Shown here: positions 16,823 through 24,506 of the stretch, piece by piece
Layout of the letters: every line of letters starts with the position of its first letter
How positions within the stretch are numbered: position 1 is the first letter of the stretch
Assembly (NCBI RefSeq): GCF_002100145.1
Contig: NZ_JXQD01000031.1
Location: 62,324-126,323, forward strand
Origin: Vibrio sp. qd031
Lineage (GTDB): Bacteria > Pseudomonadota > Gammaproteobacteria > Enterobacterales > Vibrionaceae
Direction: 5' to 3'
DNA length: 64,000 bases
Made by a program: the position numbers and the translations under genes
Notes under the pieces: generated by a model
What the model was told of the DNA's origin: nothing
Databases searched by the model: none
The model's input: only the letters and a program-made list of their open reading frames with translations

Positions 16823-17539
16823 ATGGGAAGAAGTTTTGAAGTGCGCAAAGCCTCGATGGCGAAAACACAAGGCGCAAAAATCAAAGTCTATTCAAAGTAC
16901 GGTAAAGAGATCTACATGTTAGCCAAGAACGGCGGCAGTGATCCTGATACAAACCTGTCTCTGAAACACTTAATCACTAAAGCAAAACGCGACCAAGTAC
17001 CTGGCCATGTTATCGACAAAGCGATCGATAAAGCGAACGGCGGTGGTGGTGAAGACTACCAACCGGCACGTTATGAAGGCTTTGGCCCAGGTGGCGCGAG
17101 TGTGATTGTTGATTGTCTAACAGATAACGGCAATCGTACGTTCCAAGATGTACGTCAGTGCTTTGTTAAAACAGGCGCAAAGATTGGTAGCCCAGGCACG
17201 GTTTCACACATGTTTGATCACCAAGCTGTCTTCCAGTTCAAAGGCGACGATGAGGAAGCTGTCCTTGAAGCTTTGATGATGGACGACGTCGATGTGACAG
17301 ACATTGAACTCGACGATGGCGTGATCACTGTCTTTGCTCCTCACACAGAGTTTTTCAAAACGAAAACCGCATTAGGGGCAAACTTCGCTGACGTTACTAT
17401 GGACGTCGAGGAGATCACTTTTGTTCCTCAAACCCATACTCCAGTAACGGGTGAGGACGCTGAAAAATTTCAGAAGTTTTTAGATATGTTGGACGACTGT
17501 GATGATGTTCAGCAGGTATATCATAACGCTGAATTATAG
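16823..17539 (+). CDS. YebC/PmpR (TACO1) family protein, YeeN-like
   Basis: The family includes DNA-binding regulators and, more recently, ribosome-associated factors that ease translation of proline tracts. At 238 residues it matches the YeeN branch in length. Visible family blocks are GAKIKVYSKYGKEIYMLAK, the IDKAIDKANGGGGEDY segment and the RYEGFGPGGASVIVDCLTDN block near residues 85-105. The acidic C-terminus DDCDDVQQVYHNAEL is also typical. A terminator follows directly. Confidence 0.88.
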   Translation: MGRSFEVRKASMAKTQGAKIKVYSKYGKEIYMLAKNGGSDPDTNLSLKHLITKAKRDQVPGHVIDKAIDKANGGGGEDYQPARYEGFGPGGASVIVDCLTDNGNRTFQDVRQCFVKTGAKIGSPGTVSHMFDHQAVFQFKGDDEEAVLEALMMDDVDVTDIELDDGVITVFAPHTEFFKTKTALGANFADVTMDVEEITFVPQTHTPVTGEDAEKFQKFLDMLDDCDDVQQVYHNAEL

Positions 17540-17548
17540 ATTGAAAGA

Positions 17549-17575
17549 AAGCCGAGCACCCGCTCGGCTTTTTTC
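17549..17575 (+). terminator. Rho-independent terminator after yebC-like gene
   Basis: Stem AAGCCGAGC / GCTCGGCTT with a four-base loop and a T run, beginning 10 nt past the stop. Confidence 0.92.
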
Positions 17576-17610
17576 GTTTTGGTCAGACTAGGATTTACAA
17601 GGAGAGGGCA

Positions 17611-18495
17611 GTGAAGGTTACATTTCTAGGGCTTGGAGTGATGGGATTCCCAATGGCAGGGCACTTAGCTGCAGCAGGGCACGATGTGACGGTGTATAAC
17701 CGAACTCAGAGCAAAGCAAAGCAGTGGTGTAAAGAGCATACTGGACGTTGGGCTGCAACTGTCGCAGAGGCCGTAGAAGACGCTCAGGTGGTATTTAGTT
17801 GTGTGGGTAATGACGATGATGTGCGCTCAGTGACGACAGGCCCTGAAGGCGCGTTTTCGGCAATGACTAAAGGTGCCATTTTTGTGGATCATACCACGAC
17901 GTCCGCAGAGTTAGCGCTAGAGCTAAACGCTGCCGCCAAACCGCTAGGTATTCGTTTTATGGATGCGCCGGTGTCTGGTGGGCAAGCGGGTGCCGTAAGT
18001 GGCATGTTAACCGTCATGTGCGGCTCAGACCCTTGTCTTTTCTCGACCCTTGAACCGGTGTTTGAAGCTTACGCTAAGTCTTCGGTTATGATGGGTGATG
18101 TTGGCCAAGGTCAACGTGCAAAGATGGTCAATCAAATCTGTATCTCTGGCGTGTTAGCGGGTTTATCTGAAGGATTGTTGCTGGCGCAAAAATCTGGGCT
18201 TGATATTGAAGCTCTTATGCACTGCCTTAAAAATGGTGCAGCGGGATCGTGGCAGATGGAAAATCGTGGTTTATCGATGAACTACGACAAGTTTGATTTT
18301 GGTTTTGCTGTTGAGTGGATGATTAAAGATCTTGGCATCTGTGCAACTGAAGCGCGTAAACACGGCTTAGGGTTAGCATTGACAGAAAAAACCTTGCATG
18401 ATTATCAAGCTCTAGCAGCCCAAGGGCATGGCAGAGATGATACCTCTGTGTTGATCAAAGCGATTGCAGAGCAGTCCAAAGTACCTAAAAAATAA
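17611..18495 (+). CDS. NAD(P)-dependent beta-hydroxyacid dehydrogenase
   Basis: A 294-residue member of the 3-hydroxyisobutyrate / tartronate semialdehyde reductase family. It has the Rossmann motif GLGVMGFPMAGHL at the N-terminus, the substrate motif DAPVSGGQAGA (about 119-129) and the catalytic-lysine helix GDVGQGQRAKMVNQ (about 166-179). The substrate cannot be assigned from these motifs. The start is GTG at 17611 with AAGGAGAGG upstream. Monocistronic as far as can be seen. Confidence 0.88.
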   Translation: MKVTFLGLGVMGFPMAGHLAAAGHDVTVYNRTQSKAKQWCKEHTGRWAATVAEAVEDAQVVFSCVGNDDDVRSVTTGPEGAFSAMTKGAIFVDHTTTSAELALELNAAAKPLGIRFMDAPVSGGQAGAVSGMLTVMCGSDPCLFSTLEPVFEAYAKSSVMMGDVGQGQRAKMVNQICISGVLAGLSEGLLLAQKSGLDIEALMHCLKNGAAGSWQMENRGLSMNYDKFDFGFAVEWMIKDLGICATEARKHGLGLALTEKTLHDYQALAAQGHGRDDTSVLIKAIAEQSKVPKK

Positions 18496-18598
18496 TAGAT
18501 TGCCGTGGAGCCTTGTCCGCGGCGCTATAACTTCTGAGTAATCCAAAGCACCTCACAAAGCGTACAACCGTAATAAACCTTTATTACGAGTGCGCTTT

Positions 18599-20020
18599 AT
18601 GCCCCTTTCAGCCACCTCACCGTCAACTATCACCGCTCGACGTGGCCTTTTTGTGTTCACTCATGATTTGCGAGTGTGTGATAATCGAGCCCTTAGCGCA
18701 TTGGCCTCCCAGGTCGATGTACTTGATGCAGTGTACGTATTGGAACCGAGCACTGTTAACTTCCGCAGCGCCTCTCGAGGGGCTCTCCCAGCGTTATATC
18801 TCGATGCAACTCTCAAACAGCTGGACGCAGCATTGCAGCCTTTTGGCCAACGCCTCGTGGTAGAACAAGGGGCATGGACAGAGACTATTATTGCGCTTTG
18901 TCTTCGACATCGCGTGACGCATGTTGGGGTCAGTGCAGCGTTTGGTTTTGATGAGTCCGTACGCCAAGCTGCATTAGCAAGAGCATTGCAAGAATTGAAT
19001 ATTGCACTCATTACCGTCGATCAGCATTCGCTGTTTGACAAGGGGCACTGGCCCGTCGTGTCTCACCCACATCAGTTTAGCTTTAGCCAGTTCCGCCGCT
19101 TTATTGAACGCGCGAGTCTTAGCGTAGGTGGTGTATACACACCCACACACTTACCTGCACCAATGGCGAATTCTACTTTTACGAACAGTGAGCGAAGTGC
19201 TGCTGGCACGCAAAGCCACAGTGCATCAGTATGGGTTGCGAAAGCGGGCTGCATAGAAGGAAAAAAGCATCTAGTCGGTTATTTTGGCAGTGACTTACCG
19301 CAAGTTTACAAGCAAACGCGCAACGCAATAGACGATTGGGATTCGTCCACCAAATTGAGCCCTTGGCTGGCGTTGGGTAGCCTATCGGTGCGTCAAGTAT
19401 TGCGTGAACTAAAACAGCATGAACACCGTTTCGGCAAAAACGATTCGACACAGTGGATCCAAGTAGAGCTGTTGTGGAGAGAGTATTTTCATTGGCAAAT
19501 GCACCACGCTGGACCTGAGTATTTTTCAGTATCAGGTGTCAATCGACAGCCTAGTGAGAGCCGCCAAAGCACGGCCGATTTTAAAAATTGGAGTTTGGGG
19601 AAAACGCCTTATCCCATTGTAAATGCGATCATTAAGCAGCTCAATCAAACGGGGTACATCTCCAACCGAGCGCGACAAATTGCTGCCAGTTGCTGGGTTA
19701 ACGAGTATCAGGGAGATTGGCGCTGGGGTGCTGCTCATTACCAACAGCAGCTACTCGACTATGACGTCGCGATTAACTGGGGCAACTGGCAATACATTGC
19801 GGGCGTAGGGTTTGATAAAAAAGGAGGAAGACATTTCAACTTGGGTAAACAAACGCAGTTGTTTGACCCGCAAGGTCATTATATCCAACGTTGGGCGCCC
19901 ACATCGTATCAAGATATTGAGCAAAAGGGGCACGCGTCAATCGTGCCAAAAAGGTCAGGTGAGTCTAATCGTGTAGAGAGTGACAGTCCACAATTAGGGC
20001 TGCCATTGTCGTTTGGTTGA
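18599..20020 (+). CDS. Cryptochrome DASH
   Basis: FAD-binding photolyase-family protein of the DASH class, which repairs or binds CPD lesions in single-stranded DNA. The alpha/beta antenna domain begins RGLFVFTHDLRVCDNRAL. The FAD domain includes TKLSPWLALGSLSVRQV, VELLWREYFHWQM and the C-terminal DYDVAINWGNWQYIAG and GVGFDKKGGRHFN blocks that separate DASH proteins from classical photolyases. The ATG at 18599 (473 residues) is chosen; a GTG at 18590 is possible. It faces the next gene tail to tail. Confidence 0.9.
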   Translation: MPLSATSPSTITARRGLFVFTHDLRVCDNRALSALASQVDVLDAVYVLEPSTVNFRSASRGALPALYLDATLKQLDAALQPFGQRLVVEQGAWTETIIALCLRHRVTHVGVSAAFGFDESVRQAALARALQELNIALITVDQHSLFDKGHWPVVSHPHQFSFSQFRRFIERASLSVGGVYTPTHLPAPMANSTFTNSERSAAGTQSHSASVWVAKAGCIEGKKHLVGYFGSDLPQVYKQTRNAIDDWDSSTKLSPWLALGSLSVRQVLRELKQHEHRFGKNDSTQWIQVELLWREYFHWQMHHAGPEYFSVSGVNRQPSESRQSTADFKNWSLGKTPYPIVNAIIKQLNQTGYISNRARQIAASCWVNEYQGDWRWGAAHYQQQLLDYDVAINWGNWQYIAGVGFDKKGGRHFNLGKQTQLFDPQGHYIQRWAPTSYQDIEQKGHASIVPKRSGESNRVESDSPQLGLPLSFG

Positions 20021-20051
20021 ACCCTTAACATTGCTATATTAGACAGGTTTA

Positions 20052-20921
20052 TTAGTACGCTTTAATACCGTATTGGCGAAGGCGTTTTGGCAATAGGTCG
20101 TCCAACTGCTCAATCTCATCGGCAAATAGCTCAATCAAATCGAGGTCATTGCTCTGATACAACGAAAGCAACGCGTCTCGCTCTGGAGATGGCTGGCTGC
20201 AATTAAAAGGCCAATACTGCAAGTACAAATTTGCTTGAGGTAAATAGAAATCGCACCACTCTTCTTGTTCGATCGGTAACTGGCGTGCATAGGCGTGGGT
20301 GACTCCGGCCATGTACAGCCAGTTATCCAAAATAAGCTCGCCTTCAGTTCTTACGTAGTGACCATCAAGGGTGCGATGTTTTGCTTCAAATTTTTTCCTA
20401 AACTCACTGATGGAATGATCGGTTGCTAGCTTTGCAGACTCTTGGCCGGTAAACTCTCGCACCGTTTGCACCAATCGAGGGTGACGTTGAATTGATGGGT
20501 GCCACAGCGCATAGTCATTGTCGTCATGTTTTTTCTGCTGACCACCTGCACGTTTTCCATGATCAGTCACGCGCCAACCCGAGTCTGTTTTGGCTAGCCA
20601 ACCTAACTCTTTAAGCAACAAGTTGATCTTTTTTGCCGCAAGGGAGAAATGATCACCCAGAGCTGTCGCTGTCATTAAGGGGTGATTTTGCCACGCATGA
20701 TCAATAAATAGAGTTCTTGGCCACGCTATGTATTTACCATAGGTCGGATGATCTTTATACTGCCCACCAAATCGCTCTCCAAGATAAGTGAGTACCCAAC
20801 GGGACTTACCTTTGGTTGACTGTCGGTATAAGTACCCGGCTTGTTGCAACTGGTCAAACAGTTGCGCCGCCTCAAGCTGCTTGGTTTTGGCCAGTGCAGT
20901 GGTTGAGAGCATCGAATCCAT
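20052..20921 (-). CDS. Hypothetical protein with a possible degenerate nuclease-like C-terminal domain
   Basis: A 289-residue soluble protein. The ATG at 20921 is fixed by AGGGGGG 7 nt upstream; the open frame extends 24 codons further without a ribosome site. The N-terminal 150 residues look like tandem winged helices (repeated LTYLGERFGGQ and VTDHGKRAGGQ). Residues around 195-250 (SEFRKKFEAKHRT, TEGELILDNWLYMAGV, EWCDFYLPQANLYLQYW) follow the E...D-x(n)-E/Q-x-W pattern of PD-(D/E)xK nucleases, with Gln where the second acidic residue should be. Function is not assigned. Confidence 0.6.
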   Translation of the reverse strand: MDSMLSTTALAKTKQLEAAQLFDQLQQAGYLYRQSTKGKSRWVLTYLGERFGGQYKDHPTYGKYIAWPRTLFIDHAWQNHPLMTATALGDHFSLAAKKINLLLKELGWLAKTDSGWRVTDHGKRAGGQQKKHDDNDYALWHPSIQRHPRLVQTVREFTGQESAKLATDHSISEFRKKFEAKHRTLDGHYVRTEGELILDNWLYMAGVTHAYARQLPIEQEEWCDFYLPQANLYLQYWPFNCSQPSPERDALLSLYQSNDLDLIELFADEIEQLDDLLPKRLRQYGIKAY

Positions 20922-21065
20922 ATAGTTCCCCCCTTTTATGCCTATTGCTATTGTATGTGGCGTTGGTGGGGTTTGAACAGCACTACAGAGCAAGTTTCCT
21001 CAATTTGGCGACGATTACCCAGTTGAGACGCTTTGAACGTGCCATAAGATAAGTACCATCATCGT

Positions 21066-22046
21066 ATGAAACAACATGTCATCGTTTCCATATCTACCGT
21101 CGAAGGATCGCGACACTACCAATTGGGTAAGTGGGTTCGACGCAGCCTAAAAGGGTTGGGTTATTTGACCTTACTAGGATTGGTCGCCATTGGCGGAGTC
21201 ATTTTTCACCTAATGGATGAGATTGACTTAAGTAAACTGCGCCATGATCAACTGCGCAACGAGTCACAGGCGCTTAACGAAGAGTTAGTGGATCTTAAGT
21301 CTCTCAAACAAGTGCTTGAGCAAGATCTGGTTGAGCGAGAGCAAGACATCCTCGAACGAGAAGATCGACTATTGAGTGTATCTGAACGGCTTGGCGATCT
21401 TGAAGTCGTACTTGGTGTGGCGAATACAGGAGGGGATGTCGATAGTGAAATTGAAGCCCGCCTCGATACCGCAGCCATTACCTCGACAGTTAGAACACAT
21501 ATGCTAACACTTATTCCCTCGGGCTCCCCTGTTGGTGACGAGCGAATTTCGTCAAAATATGGCTATCGAATCCACCCTGAAACCAAGCAAAAGCGGTTAC
21601 ATCGTGGCATCGATTACGCAGTGAATATCGGAACCCCGATATACGCTCCTGCTGACGGCGTAGTGGAAGTGGTTAGGCCAAGTAATACGGGCTCTGGAAA
21701 TTTTATTCGCTTACAGCACGCTTATGGCTTTAGCAGCTCCTATTCTCACCTGCAGAAATTTGCGGTAAAGTCAGGCAGCTTTATTCAAAAGGGACAATTG
21801 ATCGGATATAGCGGCAATAGTGGACTGTCTACTGGGCCCCATTTGCACTATGAAATTCGATTTGTTGGGCGCGCATTGGATCCCATAGACTTTGTCGCTT
21901 GGGACGTAGAAAATTTTGACACTATATTTGAAAAGGAACGAGGCATTCGATGGGACTCTTTGGTAAAAATGGTCGAGCTAAGAGTAAGCAGTCAACTACA
22001 ACTCTCATCGCAGATGGGTGTTTCATCACCGGAGAGCTCCGGTTAG
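21066..22046 (+). CDS. M23 family peptidoglycan endopeptidase, membrane anchored
   Basis: A 326-residue protein with a short cytoplasmic N-terminus, one membrane segment (about 30-50), a coiled coil rich in Glu and Leu (about 58-120) and an M23/LytM domain. Zinc ligands are visible in HRGIDYAV and in GPHLHYEI. It should cleave peptide crosslinks in the periplasm. The last 97 nt overlap the bactofilin gene in another frame. M23 peptidases paired with bactofilins shape the cell in other bacteria, which suggests a joint role here. Confidence 0.88.
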   Translation: MKQHVIVSISTVEGSRHYQLGKWVRRSLKGLGYLTLLGLVAIGGVIFHLMDEIDLSKLRHDQLRNESQALNEELVDLKSLKQVLEQDLVEREQDILEREDRLLSVSERLGDLEVVLGVANTGGDVDSEIEARLDTAAITSTVRTHMLTLIPSGSPVGDERISSKYGYRIHPETKQKRLHRGIDYAVNIGTPIYAPADGVVEVVRPSNTGSGNFIRLQHAYGFSSSYSHLQKFAVKSGSFIQKGQLIGYSGNSGLSTGPHLHYEIRFVGRALDPIDFVAWDVENFDTIFEKERGIRWDSLVKMVELRVSSQLQLSSQMGVSSPESSG

Positions 22047-22378
22047 AGACTGATATTCAAGTAGACGGTGAAGTACAAGGTAAAATCCAAGCAGAAAAAA
22101 CGCTGATCATCAGCCCATCCGGACATTTGGTTGGCGACGGCTATGCCAAACTGGTGATCGTAAACGGTCGTGTAGAAGGGGCATTACACGCCGAAGCGGT
22201 TGAGATTCTGCGTCATGGCGCGGTGTCTGGAACGATTTTTACCGATGATTTAAGTATTGAGCGTGGTGGAAAGTTCAATGGTGAAACATTGCCTTACGCT
22301 GTCGATGATGGCTATGCCCATAGTAATGAGCCGCTAAGCGAATCGATGGATGAGCAAGATAGCGATAATCGCGACTAA
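21950..22378 (+). CDS. Bactofilin (polymer-forming cytoskeletal protein)
   Basis: A 142-residue protein with the bactofilin core: GCFITGELRLETDIQVDGEV followed by regular beta-helix turns (VGDGYAKLVIVNGRVEGAL, VEILRHGAVSGTIFTDDLSI), then a disordered acidic tail. Bactofilins form membrane-associated filaments that recruit cell-wall enzymes. The start overlaps the M23 gene by 97 nt, so translation may be coupled. Confidence 0.9.
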   Translation: MGLFGKNGRAKSKQSTTTLIADGCFITGELRLETDIQVDGEVQGKIQAEKTLIISPSGHLVGDGYAKLVIVNGRVEGALHAEAVEILRHGAVSGTIFTDDLSIERGGKFNGETLPYAVDDGYAHSNEPLSESMDEQDSDNRD

Positions 22379-22443
22379 CCGGTGATCCAAATTTATGCCG
22401 ATGCGTAAACAGCATGATAACCGTAATTAACAAGGATTGTTCA

Positions 22444-22884
22444 ATGGACGTTTTATGCTCGCGCATCGTGTCTACAATAGGTATTGCGTCAGTCGCTTTG
22501 TTCTATTCACTTTCAGCATTTGCACAACTACAAGTTACTGCCAACGTAACGGGATTCACAAACCCAAAAGGCAATGCCGTGTTTGTGTTGTATGCCGGTA
22601 AAAAAGGGTTCGCATCGGATTTAGACACTGCAGTGTCATTGCAAACTCTCCCAATAAAGGGCACTAGCGTATCGGCGACATTTGACGGCCTAAAGGACTC
22701 GGACTATGCGCTGTTTGTGTTTCATGATGAAGACAATAATGGTGAGTTTAAAACCAATTGGATAGGTTTCCCGAAGGAAGGTGCGGGTAATTCTAACAAC
22801 CATCAAGGTATGCCCAGCTTTGCGAAATCAAGCTTTAACCCCGTTGACGTTGATACGCTCGATATCGAGATGTGGTATCCCTAA
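22444..22884 (+). CDS. DUF2141 family exported protein
   Basis: A 146-residue protein with a signal peptide ending at about SAFA-QLQV, then a beta-rich DUF2141 domain. The YALFVFHDEDNNGEFKTNWIGFPKEG block is characteristic, with a GAGNSNN loop. Function in the family is unknown. The ATG at 22444 is chosen for AAGGATTG upstream and the signal peptide. It is followed by a terminator shared with nhaD. Confidence 0.85.
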   Translation: MDVLCSRIVSTIGIASVALFYSLSAFAQLQVTANVTGFTNPKGNAVFVLYAGKKGFASDLDTAVSLQTLPIKGTSVSATFDGLKDSDYALFVFHDEDNNGEFKTNWIGFPKEGAGNSNNHQGMPSFAKSSFNPVDVDTLDIEMWYP

Positions 22885-22905
22885 TCAAACCGAAATTCCA
22901 TTTAA

Positions 22906-22938
22906 AAAGGTAGAGACAATCTTGTCTCTACCTTTTTT
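22906..22938. terminator. Bidirectional terminator between DUF2141 gene and nhaD
   Basis: Fourteen-base-pair stem AAAGGTAGAGACAA / TTGTCTCTACCTTT with a tiny loop, flanked by A and T runs, located between two convergent genes. Confidence 0.88.
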
Positions 22939-22945
22939 TGTATAC

Positions 22946-24373
22946 CTAGAAGTAAATGGCATTTAACCATAAGTGAACGGCAATACTTGCTGCGTACCCA
23001 AGGGCGATGACTGGCATCCACTTTAAATGTCCAAAGAATGTGTATTTCCCATGTGCCGCTCCCATCAGAGCCACACCCGCCGCAGAGCCAATCGACAGTA
23101 AACTGCCTCCGACACCGGCAGTTAAAGTAACCAGTAGCCAGTTACCCATAGAAAGATCCGGATTCATGGTTAACACCGCAAACATCACTGGAATGTTATC
23201 GACAATCGCCGACAATATACCGACCATCACGTTTGCCCAGATAGGATCCCATTGGGTATACATGATTTCGGATACGATGGTGAGGTAGCCCATTAAGCTT
23301 AATCCACCCACACACATCACAACGCCGTAGAAGAACAGCAGCGTATCCCACTCCGCGTGCGAAACACGGCGAAACACATCAAAAGGGACCACTGAGCCAA
23401 GCCGTTTTAACGCTGCGGTATCATGATGTGCTTCTGCTCGGGCGCGTTTTTTAGCCAGTGATGCCGGTAAGGTTTTGCGAAGGAAAAACCCAAAAAACTG
23501 CAGATAGGCCAGCCCCATCATCATGCCGATGACCGGTGGGAAGTGCAAAAAACCGTGAAAGCCCACGGCCGTAGCGATAGTCAGGATAAATAGTCCTACA
23601 ATCCGTTTAGCGCCGCGTTTGAGTTCAACATACTCGTGCACCACTTCTGGCTGCTCTTTAGGAACAAACATTGCCATGATCATGGCTGGTATTAAATAGT
23701 TCACGACGGATGGAATGAACAGCAGTAAGAAGTCCTTAAACGGCAGATGACCGGCTTGCCATACCATTAGGGTAGTAATATCGCCAAATGGGCTAAAAGC
23801 GCCCCCTGCGTTCGCTGCAATGACGATATTGATACAGGCTAAGTTGACAAAGCGATAGTTTTTCCCACCGACTTTAAGTACCACAGCACACATCAGAAGT
23901 GCTGTGGTCAAGTTATCGGCAATAGGCGATATGAAAAAGGATAGAATACCGGTGATCCAAAACAGCGAACGGAAATCGAACCCTTTGCTCACTAGCCAAG
24001 CTTTTAGAACGTCAAACAGTCGCCTCTCTTCCATGGCAGAGATAAATGTCATGGCCACCAACAGAAACAGCATTAGTTCTGAGTACTCTAAAAGGTTATG
24101 CTCAATGGCACTTTGTGCAACCTCTGACATGCCCATTTTTGAAAATGTGAATCCGATAATGATCCAGATTAACCCCGCTGCAAGCAGCACAGGTTTAGAT
24201 TTGCGTAGCTGCAAATACTCCTCAGCCATAACCAGAGAGTAGGCGGAAACAAAGATTGCGATACAGAGATAACCGGCTGTCGTCTGCGTGAGATCGAAAC
24301 TGGGCATTGGGCTGGAAGCAAAGGTAAGAGGGCTAAAAAAAACAAACAATAAAAAGAGTAGTTTTAGAGGCAT
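22946..24373 (-). CDS. nhaD: Na+/H+ antiporter NhaD
   Basis: Exports Na+ or Li+ in exchange for protons at alkaline pH; common in marine bacteria. The 475 residues have an N-terminal signal-like segment and about 12 membrane spans. Ion-transporter motifs include ITGILSFFISPIADNLTTALL, NIVIAANAGGAFSPFGDITT and SAIVDNIPVMFAVL, with conserved Asp in ADNLTT and VDNIP. Single gene on this strand. Confidence 0.9.
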   Translation of the reverse strand: MPLKLLFLLFVFFSPLTFASSPMPSFDLTQTTAGYLCIAIFVSAYSLVMAEEYLQLRKSKPVLLAAGLIWIIIGFTFSKMGMSEVAQSAIEHNLLEYSELMLFLLVAMTFISAMEERRLFDVLKAWLVSKGFDFRSLFWITGILSFFISPIADNLTTALLMCAVVLKVGGKNYRFVNLACINIVIAANAGGAFSPFGDITTLMVWQAGHLPFKDFLLLFIPSVVNYLIPAMIMAMFVPKEQPEVVHEYVELKRGAKRIVGLFILTIATAVGFHGFLHFPPVIGMMMGLAYLQFFGFFLRKTLPASLAKKRARAEAHHDTAALKRLGSVVPFDVFRRVSHAEWDTLLFFYGVVMCVGGLSLMGYLTIVSEIMYTQWDPIWANVMVGILSAIVDNIPVMFAVLTMNPDLSMGNWLLVTLTAGVGGSLLSIGSAAGVALMGAAHGKYTFFGHLKWMPVIALGYAASIAVHLWLNAIYF

Positions 24374-24506
24374 AAACAGGGGTCCACTAGATCTGAGCTT
24401 TTAAAGTACTTTAAGGTTAGGGATTAATAAAAACAATGACTTGAAGCGGATCACTTTTTTATTATCTCAGTGGATTATTGTTTGCCTTGCCTCACAAACT
24501 AAACGA

